Below, piece by piece: positions 8,309 through 15,423 of a DNA stretch of 64,000 nt. The stretch is from Candidatus Avelusimicrobium intestinipullorum (GTDB lineage Bacteria > Elusimicrobiota > Elusimicrobia > Elusimicrobiales > Elusimicrobiaceae), in NCBI GenBank assembly GCA_944324635.1, contig CALUXC010000003.1:1-64000 (forward strand), given 5' to 3'. The first letter of the stretch is position 1. Each line of letters begins with the position of its first letter. A program made the position numbers and the translations under genes. Under the pieces are notes generated by a model. That model did no database searches. It was not told the DNA's origin and worked only from the letters and a program-made list of their open reading frames with translations.

Positions 8309-8316
8309 ATTATAAT
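8309..8316. promoter_or_regulatory. Shared divergent -10 region, flippase and gatB
   Basis: ATTATAAT reads as TATAAT on both strands (8311-8316 plus, 8314-8309 minus) inside a gap of only 34 bp between divergent starts. The -35 elements would lie inside the opposite gene and are poor. Confidence 0.5.
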
Positions 8317-8335
8317 AATTTAGGAGAATAATATC

Positions 8336-9781
8336 GTGACTACTGAATTTGAACCCGTAATCGGGCTGGAGATACACGTCCAGCTCGCCAGCAAGACCAA
8401 ATTGTTTTGCTCCTGCCCCAACGGCGTGGGCGACGATACCAAACCCAACACCGCCATTTGCCCCGTCTGCACGGGCCACCCCGGCGTACTGCCGGTGTTA
8501 ACCGAAGGCGCGTTGGAGCTCGCGGTGCGCGCGGGCCTGAGCATGAACTGCAAGACCAACGAATATTCGTCTTTTTCGCGCAAACACTATTTCTATCCCG
8601 ATTTGCCCAAAGGCTACCAAATTACCCAGTATGATGAACCTATCAATGGTGCGGGGTATATTGAAATCACCTTTGGCCCCAAAGACCATTTGCAAAAAAA
8701 GAAAATCGGCATTCATCATGCCCACTTGGAAGAAGATGCCAGCAAATCTTCGCACGAAGGCACCTATTCGCTGATTGATTTTAACCGCTCCGGCTGCCCG
8801 TTGTTGGAAATTGTGTCCATGCCGGATTTGCGCTCGCCGGACGAAGCCTACGCCTATCTGACCGAAATCAAACGCTTAATGCGCTGGGTGGGCGCTTCCA
8901 ACTGCGATATGGAAAAAGGCGAACTGCGTGTGGACGTGAATATTTCGCTGCGCCCCAAAGGGCAGGAAAAATTCGGCACCCGTGCGGAAATTAAGAACTT
9001 GAACTCGTTCAAAGCCGTGCGCGACGCGCTGAATTATGAAATCGCCCGCCAGAGCGAAATTCTAAACGGCGGCGGCCAGGTGACGCAGGAAACGCGCTTG
9101 TGGGACAAGGAGGAACTGGTCACCAAGCCCATGCGCTCTAAAGAAGACGCCCTGGACTACCGCTACTTCCCGGAACCCGATTTGCCGCCCGTGGTGTTGG
9201 AAAAATCCTGGCTGGAAGGCGTAAAAGCCCGCATGCCGGAATTGCCCGCCTCCAAAGAAGCGCGGTTTATGAAAGCGGGGCTGTCTGCCTATGATGCGGG
9301 CGTGCTGACGAGTTCTCGCGAATTGTCCGACTATTTTGAAGAAGTGACTAAAGACGGAAAAGTATCGCTCAAAACGGCTTCCAACTGGATTCAGACCGAC
9401 TTGCTTGGTATGCTTAACGCCGAAAAGAAAGAAATCCAGGATTCGCCCATTCCCGCCGCCCGCTTGGCGGAACTGCTGGCGCTGACCGAAAGCGGCAAAA
9501 TCAACCGCAAACAGGCGCGCGAAGTGTTTGACGAAATTTGGAAAACCGGCGAAGCGCCCGCTGCCGTGGTGGAAAAACGCGGCATGGTGCAGGTGAGCGA
9601 CGAAGGCCAGCTGGAAGCGTGGGCCAAAGCCGCCATAGAAGCCAACCCCAAAGCCGTGGCCGATTTTAAGGCCGGCAACAAAGCCGCCGTCGGGCCGCTG
9701 GTGGGGGCGGTGATGAAAATGAGCAAGGGCAAAGCCAACCCGCGCCTCATTAGCCAGCTGCTTAACAAACTGTTGGCCTAA
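8336..9781 (+). CDS. gatB: Asp/Glu-tRNA(Asn/Gln) amidotransferase subunit B
   Basis: A 481-residue GatB, the subunit of GatCAB that binds the misacylated tRNA and converts Glu-tRNA(Gln) or Asp-tRNA(Asn) to the amide form in the cytoplasm. Diagnostic segments: EPVIGLEIHVQLASKTKLFC at the N-terminus, PVCTGHPGVLPVLTEGA near residue 42, and LPKGYQITQYDEPI. The C-terminal 150 residues form the GatB/YqeY tail ending in KMSKGKANPRLISQLLNKLL. The start is GTG 8336 with TAGGAG 8 nt upstream. gatA and gatC are not in the window. A strong terminator follows. Confidence 0.97.
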   Translation: MTTEFEPVIGLEIHVQLASKTKLFCSCPNGVGDDTKPNTAICPVCTGHPGVLPVLTEGALELAVRAGLSMNCKTNEYSSFSRKHYFYPDLPKGYQITQYDEPINGAGYIEITFGPKDHLQKKKIGIHHAHLEEDASKSSHEGTYSLIDFNRSGCPLLEIVSMPDLRSPDEAYAYLTEIKRLMRWVGASNCDMEKGELRVDVNISLRPKGQEKFGTRAEIKNLNSFKAVRDALNYEIARQSEILNGGGQVTQETRLWDKEELVTKPMRSKEDALDYRYFPEPDLPPVVLEKSWLEGVKARMPELPASKEARFMKAGLSAYDAGVLTSSRELSDYFEEVTKDGKVSLKTASNWIQTDLLGMLNAEKKEIQDSPIPAARLAELLALTESGKINRKQAREVFDEIWKTGEAPAAVVEKRGMVQVSDEGQLEAWAKAAIEANPKAVADFKAGNKAAVGPLVGAVMKMSKGKANPRLISQLLNKLLA

Positions 9782-9801
9782 GTCACGCTTGTTTTAAGGA
9801 A

Positions 9802-9830
9802 AGCCGGCCTCTTAACGGGGCCGGCTTTTT
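9802..9830 (+). terminator. Intrinsic terminator after gatB
   Basis: AGCCGGCC (9802-9809) pairs with GGCCGGCT (9819-9826) and a T-run follows. Confidence 0.85.
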
Positions 9831-9913
9831 GTATGCTTGAGCCTTCCTCCCACTCCTGAAAAAAGGACTTGAATTTTGTATTGTTTCCTGATAAATTAAA
9901 AATAAGGGAAACT

Positions 9914-9984
9914 CGCTCCGTTCTCCATTTGGGGGAGAACATTGTGCCAAAGCAAGCAGGAGCTCTTTCGGGGCGGCTGGAGCG
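9914..9984 (+). promoter_or_regulatory. Possible folded 5' leader of the frameshifted secreted gene
   Basis: CGCTCC (9914-9919) can pair with GGAGCG (9979-9984). Directly inside, GTTCTCC (9920-9926) pairs with GGAGAAC (9934-9940). A GC-rich arm remains at 9941-9978. The fold ends just before the AGGAGGA ribosome site at 9987-9993. It does not match a riboswitch class I recognise. Confidence 0.35.
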
Positions 9985-9999
9985 GTAGGAGGATAGTGT

Positions 10000-10994
10000 A
10001 TGAAAAAAATTTTGGGTATTTTGTTTGCGTTGATAATGCCGATTGCCATATCGGCCGAGAATAAAATTTCCATGGTGACATATTTCCCGGTGCCCTACGT
10101 GGCCTATAGTAAGATTAATGTGGGCAAGCAGCTGGATGTAGGGCTCACTTCGTCCTGTGAAATGAATTTGGGTTGTGCGCGGAAAGCGGTGCGGCGGGAA
10201 ATCGTCCGCTGAACGTAAGTACGGCGAATCTTAACAGGGGAGAATTAGACTTAAATACGGGGATTGCTGCCCAAAGTACGGATGTGTCGCTGGGAAGCGG
10301 AACGGGGATTGCTCAGCTGGATTTTGAATCCAGCGTGCGTATCGGCACGATGAATAACGGGTATAGCATGGAAGTTGATGAGATGTCCGTGGATACGCTC
10401 AAATTATTTCCGTCACGCATTAAGAATGAATTCCCTTCTTGTGCGGCAACGGGCGCCAGTGGGGCGCCACAGGTATCTTGGCAAAAATTGCAGCTTAAAG
10501 GAAAGGAAGAAGTTTTTTTGGTGTGCGGCGCTCCCAAGGAAGAAACCCCTAATTGTACTGGCGTGAAAAGCAAATGGGATGGCACACGCTGTGTCTGCCC
10601 CGGAGAGAACGATTATTTTGTGAAAAGCACACATGCCTGTTGCTCCGAAAGCACGCCCAAAACAAATCGTCAGTGTTGGCTTCCGACAGAGGCAAGATGG
10701 AATTTCGGGGTGGGGCATGATCGTAAGACGACGGACAGTTGTTGGAGAATTTCTACCTGTAACAATTTAAACGGCGTTTCGGAGTGTCCGGGATTGCGTA
10801 CCAACTACACCGGCAAACCAAATTATTTTGAACGTATAGACCCTTCCATTGAGAATGGGCAGAAGTGTTCTGCCCCTGCGCAGTGTATATACCGGTGTAT
10901 ATGCGATGAAGGCATCATTAGTATGGATATAGCCGCCTGCTTCGATCAAGGTTATACAAGAAGATGGAATCCGGCCACGGATAAAAATTATTAG
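10000..10994 (+). pseudogene. Secreted Cys-rich protein, interrupted by a frameshift
   Basis: The first part (10000-10212) has a strong AGGAGGA site, a cleavable signal peptide (MKKILGILFALIMPIAISAE) and then KISMVTYFPVPYVAYSKI. The rest (about 10176-10994) is in the -1 frame and lacks a signal or ribosome site. Shifting near 10174-10180 joins LGC to ESGAAGNRPLNVSTANLN in one continuous reading of about 330 residues. The second half is rich in Cys and has Thr/Asn/Gly stretches, as in extracellular disulfide-bonded proteins. I see no slippery heptamer, so a sequencing error or a real inactivating deletion is likelier than programmed frameshifting. Function unknown; pilin-like or adhesin-like surface roles are guesses. 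Confidence 0.7.
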
Positions 10995-11006
10995 TTTGTG
11001 AAAGAA

Positions 11007-11034
11007 AGGCCCAATGAAGAAATTGGGCCTTTTT
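11007..11034 (+). terminator. Intrinsic terminator after the secreted protein gene
   Basis: AGGCCCAAT pairs with ATTGGGCCT and a T-run follows. Confidence 0.85.
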
Positions 11035-11116
11035 GTTGAGATTTTTGTCGTGAAAAAACAAAAGATGGCTTTTAATTGCGCTAACGATTGTGCGAACAAA
11101 AAGGGGAAAACATACA

Positions 11117-11146
11117 TTGACCCGGGGGCATAAAGTCTGCTATGAT
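11117..11146 (+). promoter_or_regulatory. Promoter for pal-cpoB-tolB
   Basis: TTGACC (11117-11122), an 18-nt spacer, then TATGAT (11141-11146). It lies about 38 nt upstream of pal. Confidence 0.65.
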
Positions 11147-11184
11147 TTATGTATAGAAGTAAAAAATCTATAACGGAGAAAGAA

Positions 11185-11688
11185 ATGAAAAACTTACTCA
11201 GAGTTGTATTGGTTTTGGCTTTGGCCGCCGGCTTGACCGCCTGCAAAAAGAACGTGAAAGATGACGCCAACGCCGACATGACCGCCGGCACCGAAATGGT
11301 GTTGGAAGAAACCACGGTTACGGAAGAAGTTCCCGCTCAGGAAGTTTCCCTCGGTGCGGTGCACTTTGCTTTGGACAAATACACCTTGTCCGCCGATGCC
11401 CGCAAAATTGTGGAAGCCAACGTACAGGCCATTAAATCCGCCGGTGCTGTTGCTTCTTACAAAATTACCGTAGAAGGCAACTGCGACGACAGAGGCACCA
11501 TCGCTTACAACATCGCCCTCGGCCAGAAAAGAGCCGACGAAGTGAAAGCGTACTATGTCCGCCTCGGTATTCCGGCCGCTAACATCACCACCGTTTCTTA
11601 CGGCGAAGAAAAACCGGTCTGCTACGAAGCTACCCAGTCCTGCTGGGCCAAAAACCGCAGAGCTGATACTTTGTTGAAAGTAAACTAA
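11185..11688 (+). CDS. pal: Peptidoglycan-associated lipoprotein
   Basis: A 167-residue lipoprotein. The signal ends in lipobox LTAC with acylated Cys20, then an acidic linker (21-55), then an OmpA-type domain (about 58-167). The peptidoglycan-binding loop is visible as GNCDDRGTIAYNIALGQKRA near residue 95. It contacts peptidoglycan from the outer membrane and binds TolB in the Tol-Pal system. ATG 11185 is chosen because GGAG lies at 11176-11179 and the signal begins there; the in-frame start at 11149 has no site. First gene of a pal-cpoB-tolB unit, the reverse of the common tolB-pal-cpoB order. Confidence 0.93.
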   Translation: MKNLLRVVLVLALAAGLTACKKNVKDDANADMTAGTEMVLEETTVTEEVPAQEVSLGAVHFALDKYTLSADARKIVEANVQAIKSAGAVASYKITVEGNCDDRGTIAYNIALGQKRADEVKAYYVRLGIPAANITTVSYGEEKPVCYEATQSCWAKNRRADTLLKVN

Positions 11689-11722
11689 TTGATGTTTTGC
11701 TAAAAAAGGAGCCCGAATCTCT

Positions 11723-12412
11723 ATGAAAAACGTTACCAAACTTATTTTTATGGCAGGTTCGGGCTTTCTATTGTCCGGCTGCATTGCCAGCGAGCGCGAT
11801 ATGAGCACCCTGAAACTGCAGCTTAAAGAATTGAACACCACCATCACCCAAATGCAGGCCAACCAAGCGGAATTGGCCGGCAAGATGGAGGAACTGAACC
11901 GCAATTTGTCTGTTTCCAACGAAAACCTTTCTCAGGTGGACGTGCAAATTTCCAACTTGTCTGCCAAGTTGGACGATTTGACCGCCTCGGTGCGGCCTGC
12001 CGCCGGCACCGCAGCCGCCGAAAAACCTGCGGCCGCGCTCTTGCCTTCCGATTTGTTTGCCGAAGCCAAAGGCCACCTGGACAAAGGCGCCTACGAACCT
12101 GCCGCCATGGGGTTCAAGCTTTACGTCACCAAATATCCGGACAGCGAAAATACGGAGCAAGCCTATATGTACCTGGGCGACGCGTATATCGCCGCCGGAC
12201 AAACCAAACAAGGGGCCATCGCTTACGCCACCTTGCTGCAAAAATTTCCCAAGAGCAAATTTATTCCGGCCGCGCGGCTGAAATATGCGCTTAGCATTGT
12301 GCCGCTGGGAAAAACCGACGAAGCAAAACGCTACTTGGCTTCCGTCGTGCAGGAATTCCCTTCCGCTCCCGAGGCGAAAACCGCCAAGGCCGAGTTGGCT
12401 AAATTAAAATAA
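11723..12412 (+). CDS. cpoB: Tol-Pal accessory protein CpoB/YbgF
   Basis: A 229-residue periplasmic protein with a lipoprotein-type signal (LLSGC, Cys20), unlike the soluble E. coli CpoB. Residues 25-95 form a trimerising coiled coil (LKLQLKELNTTITQMQANQ). Residues about 110-229 hold TPR units such as GAYEPAAMGFKLYVTKYPDS and KQGAIAYATLLQKFPKSKF. Its known role is to link Tol-Pal with peptidoglycan synthesis at division. It sits 34 bp after pal and 34 bp before tolB. Confidence 0.88.
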   Translation: MKNVTKLIFMAGSGFLLSGCIASERDMSTLKLQLKELNTTITQMQANQAELAGKMEELNRNLSVSNENLSQVDVQISNLSAKLDDLTASVRPAAGTAAAEKPAAALLPSDLFAEAKGHLDKGAYEPAAMGFKLYVTKYPDSENTEQAYMYLGDAYIAAGQTKQGAIAYATLLQKFPKSKFIPAARLKYALSIVPLGKTDEAKRYLASVVQEFPSAPEAKTAKAELAKLK

Positions 12413-12446
12413 TGCGCCGCTTCCTGCGTGCGTGTGAGAATTTTTC

Positions 12447-13742
12447 ATGAAAAAACTTGTTTCTTTTGTCGCCTTTTTGGCTGTTTTTTTCGTTTCCTGT
12501 GCCGCTTTTGCCGCACAGCCCAAGACGGACGTGTACATTGGTATCACTTCCGTAGGAGATAAAAAACTGCCGGCTATTGGTATGCCGCCTTTCCGCTACA
12601 GCGAAGAAAAAGCCCAAGCCGCCGCCGTGCAGGTGCATGATGTGATGCGTGCGGACTTGCTGTTTGCCCGCTATTTTGACGTGACGGAAGAAGGCCCCGC
12701 CTTTGATCCTAAAAACATCACCCAAACGCTCACCGGCTGGGGCGCTGCCCGTGCCACGTATTTACTGGCGGGGGATATTTCATATACGGCGCCTTACTAT
12801 ACCATTAAAATTTACGTGTACGACATTTCCACTCGCTCGGCCGTATTTGCCAAAGCTTTCAAAGGAACCGAAAGCAGCCTGCGCCGCTTGGCACACATCG
12901 CCTCGGACCAAATCGTATCCGCCCTGGTGGGCAAGCGCGGCATTGCCGACACCAAAATTGCTTTTTCCAATAACTCTACCCGCCATAAAGAAATTTACGT
13001 CGTAGATTATGACGGCGAAAACCTGCAAAAGCTGACTAACGACAAAAGCATTTCCATTTTGCCTCGCTGGTCTAAGGACGGGCGCATTTTCTATACCACG
13101 TATAAGTATAAAAACCCGGATATTTTTGCGATTGACCTGCGCGCTGGCAAAATCGCGCCGATTATTATTCGCGGCGGATTGTCGCTTATTGGCGGTGTTT
13201 CGCCGGACGGAAAAGCCTTGGCCTTCACCAGCTCCGGCGGTTCCAACCCCAGCATCTATATTTACAATTTGGATACGCACCAGAAAACCCGCCTGAGCAA
13301 TAAAGCTTCCGTGGACGGTTCTCCTTCTTATTCGCCGGACGGGAAATACATTACGTTCGTTTCCAACCGCGCGGGCAACCCGCAGATTTACGTGATGGAA
13401 CTGGCCACCGGGGAAACCCGCCCGCTGACCAAAACGTTTAACTGGTCCGACAGCCCGCAATGGTCGCCCACCGGAGAATGGATTGTGTTTTCGGGCCGCG
13501 AATCGCCCTATCACCCGATGGATATTTTCTTGGTGGACTTGACGGGTACGCAGCTGCGCCGCTTGACTACGGACGCCGGCTCCAATGAGGACCCGACTTG
13601 GTCCCCCGACGGCCGCTTTATTGCCTTTACCACCACGCGCAACGGTAAACGCCAGCTGTATCTGATGGATATGGACGGCAGTGCCCCGCACTTGCTGGCG
13701 GACTTGAAAGGCGATTCCTTTACGCCGCATTGGAGCTTCTAA
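12447..13742 (+). CDS. tolB: Tol-Pal system beta-propeller protein TolB
   Basis: A 431-residue periplasmic protein. A signal peptide (cleaved near AAFA, about residue 23) precedes the TolB N-terminal domain (24-130) and a C-terminal six-bladed propeller. The propeller repeats are plain to see: WSKDGRIFYTTY, VSPDGKALAFTS, YSPDGKYITFVSNRAGNPQI, WSPTGEWIVFSGRES and WSPDGRFIAFTTTRNGKRQL. It binds Pal and transmits Tol energisation to the outer membrane. tolQ, tolR and tolA are absent from the window. A 13-bp terminator stem follows. Confidence 0.95.
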   Translation: MKKLVSFVAFLAVFFVSCAAFAAQPKTDVYIGITSVGDKKLPAIGMPPFRYSEEKAQAAAVQVHDVMRADLLFARYFDVTEEGPAFDPKNITQTLTGWGAARATYLLAGDISYTAPYYTIKIYVYDISTRSAVFAKAFKGTESSLRRLAHIASDQIVSALVGKRGIADTKIAFSNNSTRHKEIYVVDYDGENLQKLTNDKSISILPRWSKDGRIFYTTYKYKNPDIFAIDLRAGKIAPIIIRGGLSLIGGVSPDGKALAFTSSGGSNPSIYIYNLDTHQKTRLSNKASVDGSPSYSPDGKYITFVSNRAGNPQIYVMELATGETRPLTKTFNWSDSPQWSPTGEWIVFSGRESPYHPMDIFLVDLTGTQLRRLTTDAGSNEDPTWSPDGRFIAFTTTRNGKRQLYLMDMDGSAPHLLADLKGDSFTPHWSF

Positions 13743-13763
13743 GCTCTTTTTATCCAGTTTCAA

Positions 13764-13798
13764 ACGGGACGGAAAGATTTCTTTCCGTCCCGTTTTTT
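13764..13798 (+). terminator. Intrinsic terminator after tolB
   Basis: A perfect 13-bp stem, ACGGGACGGAAAG with its complement, an ATTT loop and a T-run. The 160 bp up to 13957 hold no credible gene. Confidence 0.9.
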
Positions 13799-13910
13799 AT
13801 GGCAAAATCCCGGGTGTCGGAAGTCCCGCGCACGAAAAACAGGGCGGTGGTGGCAGGGAGTGGTGGTGCTAATGGAGAGAAAATAAATCGCCTTGAAGAT
13901 GAGATGAAAT

Positions 13911-13936
13911 AAAAAATCCCCGCCCAAAAGCGGGGA
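13911..13936 (-). terminator. Intrinsic terminator ending the long minus-strand run
   Basis: Read on the minus strand, TCCCCGC pairs with GCGGGGA and six T follow. It lies 21 nt past the RDD gene stop. Confidence 0.85.
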
Positions 13937-13957
13937 CTTTGACAGTAGGCAAAAGCC

Positions 13958-14785
13958 TTAATCACATTCGGCAAAGCCGGTGGCTTCGCAGGACTGGCCG
14001 GGGTAATCTTCGCAGCAGATTTCTTCACCGGCGGCCGGCAGATACAGCGAATATTCGCCGCCGTTGTTATCTTCAAACGAGGCGTGGTATCCGTCCGAAT
14101 AATGATAATACGTGATATCGCCCGCGGGGATAGCGCCATAGGGCAAGTCGGGCTGTTCGGCCAACGTTTGCAGCTGGGCCGCCGCTTGGAAGGCGCGTCC
14201 GGACGTATGACTGGCTACTACACCCAGCAACATTAACCCGCCCAAAAATACAATCATCAGCACCACAATAATTCCCAGCCACCACGGATGCGACGGCGTA
14301 TCGGGCAAGGGGTCGGAGGGCTGGAAGCTGTCGTTTACCACATAAGTTTCGGCAATATAGTCGTGCAAGGCGCGTTTGCGGTTGGTCAGCCCCGCCATGA
14401 TTAAACCGATGTACATAATCATATAAGAAACAATTTTGGCAAAAAAGCGGCCGGTGGCGCGGGCAAAGCTGATGCGTTGGCCGTCTTTGCCTACGACTTT
14501 GATTTTCATGAGCCGTTTACCCCAAGTGGCTTGGCGGGAACCGCTTTCCATAAAAGCGAAATACAGCCACATACACACCAGGCCCAGCAACTGCCAAATA
14601 ACGTAAATCACCACCAAGGCGCCAATGTGCAAGGCCCGTTCGCTTTCGGGGGCGTTGCTGGCGGCGGCAACTTGCCACATAAACAGCGGCAGACAAATGA
14701 CGGCCGGGGCGATGGCAGCCAAAATATTATCTATGATGAAAGCGATGGTGCGCTTCCAGAAACCTGCATAAGTCGTAGTATTCAT
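13958..14785 (-). CDS. RDD family membrane protein
   Basis: A 275-residue inner-membrane protein. Residues 5-155 form an RDD domain with the N-terminal YAGFWKRTIAFIIDNILAA segment (Arg and Asp positions typical of the family) and WGKRLMKIKVVGKDG. A further membrane segment near 185-210 leads to an extracytoplasmic tail with Tyr/Asp/Gly-rich sequence and three cysteines near the end. The start is ATG 14785, with AAAGGAG upstream; the longer frame would overlap tdk. The function of RDD proteins is mostly unknown, with transport or ion exchange proposed for some. Confidence 0.8.
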   Translation of the reverse strand: MNTTTYAGFWKRTIAFIIDNILAAIAPAVICLPLFMWQVAAASNAPESERALHIGALVVIYVIWQLLGLVCMWLYFAFMESGSRQATWGKRLMKIKVVGKDGQRISFARATGRFFAKIVSYMIMYIGLIMAGLTNRKRALHDYIAETYVVNDSFQPSDPLPDTPSHPWWLGIIVVLMIVFLGGLMLLGVVASHTSGRAFQAAAQLQTLAEQPDLPYGAIPAGDITYYHYSDGYHASFEDNNGGEYSLYLPAAGEEICCEDYPGQSCEATGFAECD

Positions 14786-14841
14786 GTTATTCTCCTTTGC
14801 TCTTTTGGCGGCAATAAGCATTTGCACGCCGAAAACGGCTG

Positions 14842-15408
14842 TTACTGCGGTTTTTTGAAACAACGGCGGCAACGGGCCTGGTAGGCGTCCGTTGTGCCTA
14901 CTACAATGCGTTTGGTGTCTTTGCTGATGCGCTGCGTAAAGCTGGCCGGGTTGCCGCATTGGGTGCATACGGCCAAGTTTTTGGTTACGTATTCCGCTTT
15001 TGCCAGCAGCGCGGCCGTGACTTCAAACGGCTCGGCACGGTAATCCGTGTCCAACCCGGCGGCAATAACGCGCTTGCCTTCGTTGGCCAGTTGTTCGCAC
15101 ACGGCTACGATGCCTTTGTCAAAAAAATTGATTTCGTCTATGGCTACCACTTGGGTGTCTTTTTCCACTAAGGGCAGGATTTCGTCCGACTTTTTAACAC
15201 AGGTGGCGGCCACTTTGTTTTGGTTGTGGCTGATGATGCTGTCTATGCCGTAGCGCGTGTCTATTTTGGAATTAAACAACTGCACTTTTTGCTTGGCAAT
15301 CAGCGCCGTGCGTACGCGGCGGATCAGTTCTTCCGTCTTGCCCGAGAACATGCAGCCGCAAATAACTTCTATCCACCCTTGTTTGTGATACATTAACGGA
15401 TTAGCCAT
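14842..15408 (-). CDS. tdk: Thymidine kinase (type II)
   Basis: A 188-residue cytoplasmic enzyme that phosphorylates thymidine in the salvage pathway. It has the P-loop GCMFSGKTEELIRR (residues 18-31), a Walker B-like VVAIDEINFFD near 90, the lasso region with zinc Cys pairs (CTQCGNPASFTQR near 150 and CRRCF at the C-terminus), and the substrate-site Tyr/Gly segment near 170. Length is usual for the TK1-type family. It follows lptD by 15 bp. Confidence 0.95.
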   Translation of the reverse strand: MANPLMYHKQGWIEVICGCMFSGKTEELIRRVRTALIAKQKVQLFNSKIDTRYGIDSIISHNQNKVAATCVKKSDEILPLVEKDTQVVAIDEINFFDKGIVAVCEQLANEGKRVIAAGLDTDYRAEPFEVTAALLAKAEYVTKNLAVCTQCGNPASFTQRISKDTKRIVVGTTDAYQARCRRCFKKPQ

Positions 15409-15423
15409 AAAGATTTAATCTCC

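Noticed and set aside
10173..10994. Separate gene starting at TTG 10173
   Set aside because: No ribosome site or signal; sequence continues that of the upstream frame, so a frameshift explains it better.
13743..13957. Small open frame of 60 codons downstream of tolB
   Set aside because: It overlaps the tolB terminator and has no ribosome site or family resemblance.
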